From Bacteroidota bacterium (lineage in GTDB: Bacteria; Bacteroidota; Bacteroidia; Flavobacteriales; Flavobacteriaceae), in the NCBI GenBank assembly GCA_023386255.1, contig JAEWKB010000032.1:1-9544 (forward strand): a DNA stretch of 9,544 bases, written 5' to 3'. The notes beneath the pieces were generated by a model. It saw nothing but the letters and a program-made list of their open reading frames with translations. It did not search any database and was not told the origin of the DNA. A program made the translations under genes and the position numbers. Below, piece by piece: positions 6,610-9,544 of this stretch. Numbering within the stretch: the first letter of the stretch is position 1; each line of letters starts with the position of its first letter.

Positions 6610-7566
6610 ATGCAATTCATAACCCCGATACCAATCCCTGAAAGTAATCATCCTGTTGATTACAGTTCACTTGTGGTGTCTCTGGGTTCCTGTTTTGCAG
6701 TAAACATTGGGCAGAAATTTGATTACTTTAAGTTCAGGAACATTACCAATCCGTTTGGCATTTTGTTCAGCCCTACAGCACTTGAAAAGTTTATCAGCTT
6801 CGCCGTAAACAAAACAGAATTTACCGAGGCTGATATTTTTTTTCACAACGATCGCTGGCATTGCTTTGATGCTCATTCTGACCTCAGCAATCCGGATAAA
6901 GAAGTACTGCTGGCAAATCTTAATTCGGCCACTGCCACAACACATGAGGCTTTGCAATCAGCATCGCATATCATTATTACATTAGGTACTGCATGGGTAT
7001 ACCGGTATATTGAAACAGGCAGTATTGTAGCCAATTGCCATAAGGTACCGCAAAAGCAATTCACTAAAGAGCTGCTTTCTGTAGATGGTATCAGCGACAG
7101 CATCAAGAACATCCTTACCCTGCTTCAGCATATGAACTCTGATGTTCATGTCATATTTACCATCTCTCCCGTTCGCCACATTAAAGACGGCTTTGTTGAG
7201 AACCAGCGGAGCAAATCAAACCTTATCTCTGCCTTACATGAGGTACTGGCTGTTCCACCTTCAGGGGTTAGGGGGCACTACTTCCCCTCTTATGAAATAA
7301 TGATGGACGAGCTTCGCGACTACCGTTTTTACGCTGAAGACATGATCCACCCCAACCAGGTTGCCATTAATTACATTTGGGAGCGCTTTACAGCTGCCTG
7401 TATTGCACCGGAGGCACAGCAAACAATGCAAAAGGTTGATGCAATCCAAAAGGGCCTGCAGCACCGCCCTTTCAACCCTAATTCCGTTCAACATAGATCT
7501 TTTACCAATAAGTTGCAGGAAAAGATATCCCTATTACAAAAGCAGCACCCACACATGGTATTTTAA
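6610..7566 (+). CDS. GSCFA domain protein (SGNH-hydrolase-like)
   Basis: Read from ATG at 6610, this is a 318-residue protein with the diagnostic motif GSCFA at 26-30 (SLGSCFAVNIGQKF), then NPFGILFSP (47-55), ITLGTAWVYRY (123-133), FTISPVRH (183-190) and a C-terminal DMIHPN (244-249). GSCFA proteins are related to SGNH or GDSL esterases: Ser27 would be the nucleophile, and D244 with H247 the DxxH dyad. All are present, so catalysis is plausible, but the substrate is unknown. No signal peptide or membrane helix is seen, so it is likely cytoplasmic. A TTG at 6595 would extend the frame by five residues into the inverted repeat; I prefer the ATG. It follows alaS in the same direction, separated only by the inverted-repeat unit, and could be cotranscribed with it. 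The C-terminal 40 residues are basic and less conserved in appearance. Confidence 0.9.
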   Translation: MQFITPIPIPESNHPVDYSSLVVSLGSCFAVNIGQKFDYFKFRNITNPFGILFSPTALEKFISFAVNKTEFTEADIFFHNDRWHCFDAHSDLSNPDKEVLLANLNSATATTHEALQSASHIIITLGTAWVYRYIETGSIVANCHKVPQKQFTKELLSVDGISDSIKNILTLLQHMNSDVHVIFTISPVRHIKDGFVENQRSKSNLISALHEVLAVPPSGVRGHYFPSYEIMMDELRDYRFYAEDMIHPNQVAINYIWERFTAACIAPEAQQTMQKVDAIQKGLQHRPFNPNSVQHRSFTNKLQEKISLLQKQHPHMVF

Positions 7567-7641
7567 ATACGGCACCTGCCCTATTGATTGGCGCAATAGT
7601 TAGCCTGACTTTTGGATTATAAACCTAAATCAGCTAACACT

Positions 7642-8151
7642 ATGAAAACAATTACCAAACTATCGCTTATTGCACTGCTTGCTTTTGGTTCCTTTAATCT
7701 TGCTTCATGCAGTGATGACGATAACAACTCAAACAACGGCGGAGGCAATACACCGGAAGGTGAATTTGTGTCGGCCAAAGTTAACGGACAGGATTTTTCT
7801 TCATCTACTTTGTTTGATGCTGTTGCGGCTTCCCACCCTAACGCTACCACATTAATGGTACAGGGCAGCGATAACAGCGGGAAAGCCATACAGATAATGG
7901 TACTTGGACTAAACGGCACTGGCACGTACAACCTGAGCAACATGCAAAATGGCCAAATGCTTTATACTGTGGCAAGCCCCTTTGCTTCCTATTCTTCAGC
8001 TGCGGGGTCAGGTGCGCAGGGAACATTAGAGATAACACATATTGATGATACAAAAGTGGAGGGGACTTTTAGCTTTACCGGAAAGAACCCTAATGATACA
8101 TCGCAAAGCGTAACCGTAACCGATGGGTCGTTCAGGGCCAATTTCCAGTAA
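7642..8151 (+). CDS. Small surface lipoprotein, DUF6252-like
   Basis: The 169-residue product starts with a lipoprotein signal peptide (MKTITKLSLIALLAFGSFNL, then ASC), so C23 is the predicted lipidated residue. The following SDDDNN resembles the flavobacterial lipoprotein export signal that directs proteins to the cell surface. A flexible N/G-rich linker leads to a beta-rich domain: GEFVSAKVNGQDFSSSTLFD, then GKAIQIMVLG, GTYNL, GTLEITHIDDTKVEGTFSFT and VTVTDGSFRANF at the end. This pattern resembles DUF6252 proteins of Bacteroidota; the family name is from memory and is the less certain part. The function is unknown. ATG at 7642 is chosen because it places the signal peptide at the N-terminus; an upstream TTG frame would add ten residues before it. 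It lies 75 bp after the GSCFA gene and is followed by a terminator. Confidence 0.85.
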   Translation: MKTITKLSLIALLAFGSFNLASCSDDDNNSNNGGGNTPEGEFVSAKVNGQDFSSSTLFDAVAASHPNATTLMVQGSDNSGKAIQIMVLGLNGTGTYNLSNMQNGQMLYTVASPFASYSSAAGSGAQGTLEITHIDDTKVEGTFSFTGKNPNDTSQSVTVTDGSFRANFQ

Positions 8152-8177
8152 CACCTTTTGAGTATTTTTTTGGATGT

Positions 8178-8212
8178 GCCCTGCCCTCTTAGTGTGTAAA
8201 GAGGTGCAGGGC
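8178..8212 (+). terminator. Terminator hairpin after the lipoprotein gene
   Basis: GCCCTGC plus CCTCTT (8178-8190) pairs with AAGAGG (8199-8204) and GCAGGGC (8206-8212), giving 13 bp interrupted by one bulged T at 8205 around an 8-base loop. A T-run follows shortly (8220-8224). The hairpin lies 27 bp after the lipoprotein stop and before the TPR sensor gene, so it probably ends the alaS/GSCFA/lipoprotein-direction transcripts. Confidence 0.8.
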
Positions 8213-8256
8213 TAAATCATTTTTAATATCTTTATCCTGTTCAGGCTGTTTATGTT

Positions 8257-9544
8257 ATGAAAAAAATCCTGCTGCTGTTGTTACTATTGTTCCCGTTGCG
8301 TGTTCTATGCCAGGCTGACACTGGGGCTGATTCTGCCCGGGCAGAACAATTTCACCGGTTGGCACAGGAGCATAAGTACAGCAACCCTGAACTATCAAAG
8401 AAATATACCATAGAAGCCATTGTACTGGCCAGGAAAATTAAAAGCAGGAAGCTGGAAGGTGCCGGGTATAATTCATTAGGCCTGTATTACCGCAACAGCA
8501 GCAAGTATGATTCGGCCATTGTATTTTTTAAGAAAGCAATAACAATACTGGAAGGGCACAAAGAAAAAACCGGGTACTACAACGCCAGGAACAACCTGGG
8601 CATGACCTATTTTTACCTGGGAGAATATGAAAAAGCCTCACGTATTTTTTTTGAAGTTATTGATGAAGCAGATAAGCTAAAGCTATATAAAGTACTGTCA
8701 CACGCCTACCAAAACCTTGGTATTGTAAATAATGCGCAGGACCGCTATGCGGAATCCATTAAATATTTTTATGAAGCAGAAAAGTACTATGCTCTGTCTG
8801 ACAACGAAGGAGGGCAGGCAGGCGCGGCAAACAACAGGGCTTTTATATATTTCAAGCATTTAAAACAATATGATAAAGCCATAGGTATATATAAAAAGAC
8901 TATTCCTGTAAAACAGAGGGTAAAAGATGAAAAAGGGTTGGGAATAATATACAATAACATGGCAGAAATATACCTCATGACCAAAAACTATGCGCTATCG
9001 CTGGAATATATAAACAAGGCAATACCGCTGCGCATTAAACTTGATGATAAATATGGCCTGATTTATAGTTACACCATACTGGCTGACATCTATCTTCAGC
9101 AGAAGAAACATACTGCCGCTCAAAAATACGCACAGCTAGCCGTAAACATTGCCAAGGATATTGGCGCTAAGAAAGAACAGTCGGACGCGCTGCAGCTGCT
9201 TTCTAAAGTGCAGGAAGCTACAAGGGACATTGCCGGTGCTTATGACAATCTTGTAACGGCAGAAAAGATAAAGGATTCACTGCTAAACCGCGAAAACTTT
9301 GCCCGTATGGCTGAGCTGGAAACAAAATATGAAACAGAAAAGAAAGAAAGGGAAATATTGGCGCAGCGGGCACAGCTGGCCGAGACGCGCCTGAAGATAG
9401 ACCATAAGAACAATATCATCTACCTTGCATTTTTACTTGCTGTGATTATAGCCATGATGGGATTACTGGTATATAACCGGCAAAAAATAAAAACTGTAAA
9501 GCTGCAGAAAGAAGCCGAACTTAAAGATGCATTGCTGTATATAG
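8257..9544 (+). CDS. TPR-containing membrane sensor, probable histidine kinase, 5' part only
   Basis: An uninterrupted frame of 429 codons runs from ATG 8257 off the right edge. Residues 1-18 form a leucine-rich signal peptide. About seven tetratricopeptide repeats follow (roughly 66-340), for example GYNSLGLYYRNSSKYDSAIV and NNLGMTYFYLGEYEKASRIF, giving a periplasmic helical solenoid for protein or ligand binding. A charged coiled coil (345-384) leads to one transmembrane helix (387-406), then a cytoplasmic helix (KLQKEAELKDALLYI). In Flavobacteriia this layout usually continues into a HisKA_3-type dimerisation domain and an ATPase domain. That part is outside the window, so the kinase call is an inference; a LuxR-type or LytTR output domain is the alternative. 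The gene starts 44 bp after a terminator hairpin and should have its own promoter. No regulator partner is visible. Confidence 0.8.
   Translation, partial: MKKILLLLLLLFPLRVLCQADTGADSARAEQFHRLAQEHKYSNPELSKKYTIEAIVLARKIKSRKLEGAGYNSLGLYYRNSSKYDSAIVFFKKAITILEGHKEKTGYYNARNNLGMTYFYLGEYEKASRIFFEVIDEADKLKLYKVLSHAYQNLGIVNNAQDRYAESIKYFYEAEKYYALSDNEGGQAGAANNRAFIYFKHLKQYDKAIGIYKKTIPVKQRVKDEKGLGIIYNNMAEIYLMTKNYALSLEYINKAIPLRIKLDDKYGLIYSYTILADIYLQQKKHTAAQKYAQLAVNIAKDIGAKKEQSDALQLLSKVQEATRDIAGAYDNLVTAEKIKDSLLNRENFARMAELETKYETEKKEREILAQRAQLAETRLKIDHKNNIIYLAFLLAVIIAMMGLLVYNRQKIKTVKLQKEAELKDALLYI

Noticed and set aside
7581..7599. Hairpin CTATTG...CAATAG between the GSCFA and lipoprotein genes
   Set aside because: The stem is only 6 bp and A/T-rich, with no T-run after it, so it is too weak to call a terminator.
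8227..8234. TATCTTTA as a -7 promoter box for the TPR sensor gene
   Set aside because: It mismatches TAnnTTTG at the last base and has no -33 element at a suitable distance; a promoter is expected here but this site is not supported.

Overview
The window looks like chromosomal DNA from the Bacteroidota, most likely a Flavobacterium-like member of the Flavobacteriaceae. The grounds are the moderately AT-rich sequence, starts mostly without Shine-Dalgarno sites, TAnnTTTG-like promoter boxes, an SDDD-type surface-lipoprotein signal, a GSCFA-family gene, a TPR membrane sensor of flavobacterial type, and a block in which an M23 peptidase/MerR/LemA/TPM operon diverges from alaS. No search could be run, so the taxonomic call rests on reading alone.

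Left part (1-3385): the C-terminal end of an outer-membrane beta-barrel protein on the + strand meets a five-gene minus-strand operon at a perfect 16-bp hairpin that probably terminates both. In transcription order the operon encodes a membrane-anchored M23 endopeptidase with all zinc and catalytic residues, a short MerR-type regulator (1-base TAATG overlap), LemA, a TPM-domain protein without signal peptide, and a secreted, membrane-anchored YgcG-like TPM protein with a poly-glycine tail. The 1 to 12 bp gaps argue for one transcript devoted to the cell envelope.

Middle (3386-6609): a 151-bp divergent intergenic region holds candidate promoters and small repeats, followed by complete alaS (875 codons, all domains intact). 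Between alaS and the next gene is a 434-bp unit bounded by 26-bp imperfect inverted repeats (21/26 identical). It contains a GxxExxY-family (PD-(D/E)XK nuclease-like) gene broken by two compensating frameshifts. This unit is the most unusual item in the window.

Right part (6610-9544): a GSCFA-family SGNH-hydrolase-like protein, a small surface lipoprotein resembling DUF6252, a good terminator hairpin, and the first 429 codons of a TPR-containing membrane sensor. The sensor runs off the end of the window before its output domain.

Most of the window is ordinary core chromosome. I see no CRISPR array, phage, tRNA, rRNA or complete insertion sequence. The points worth following up are the inverted-repeat-bounded GxxExxY unit and the repeats in the divergent promoter region.
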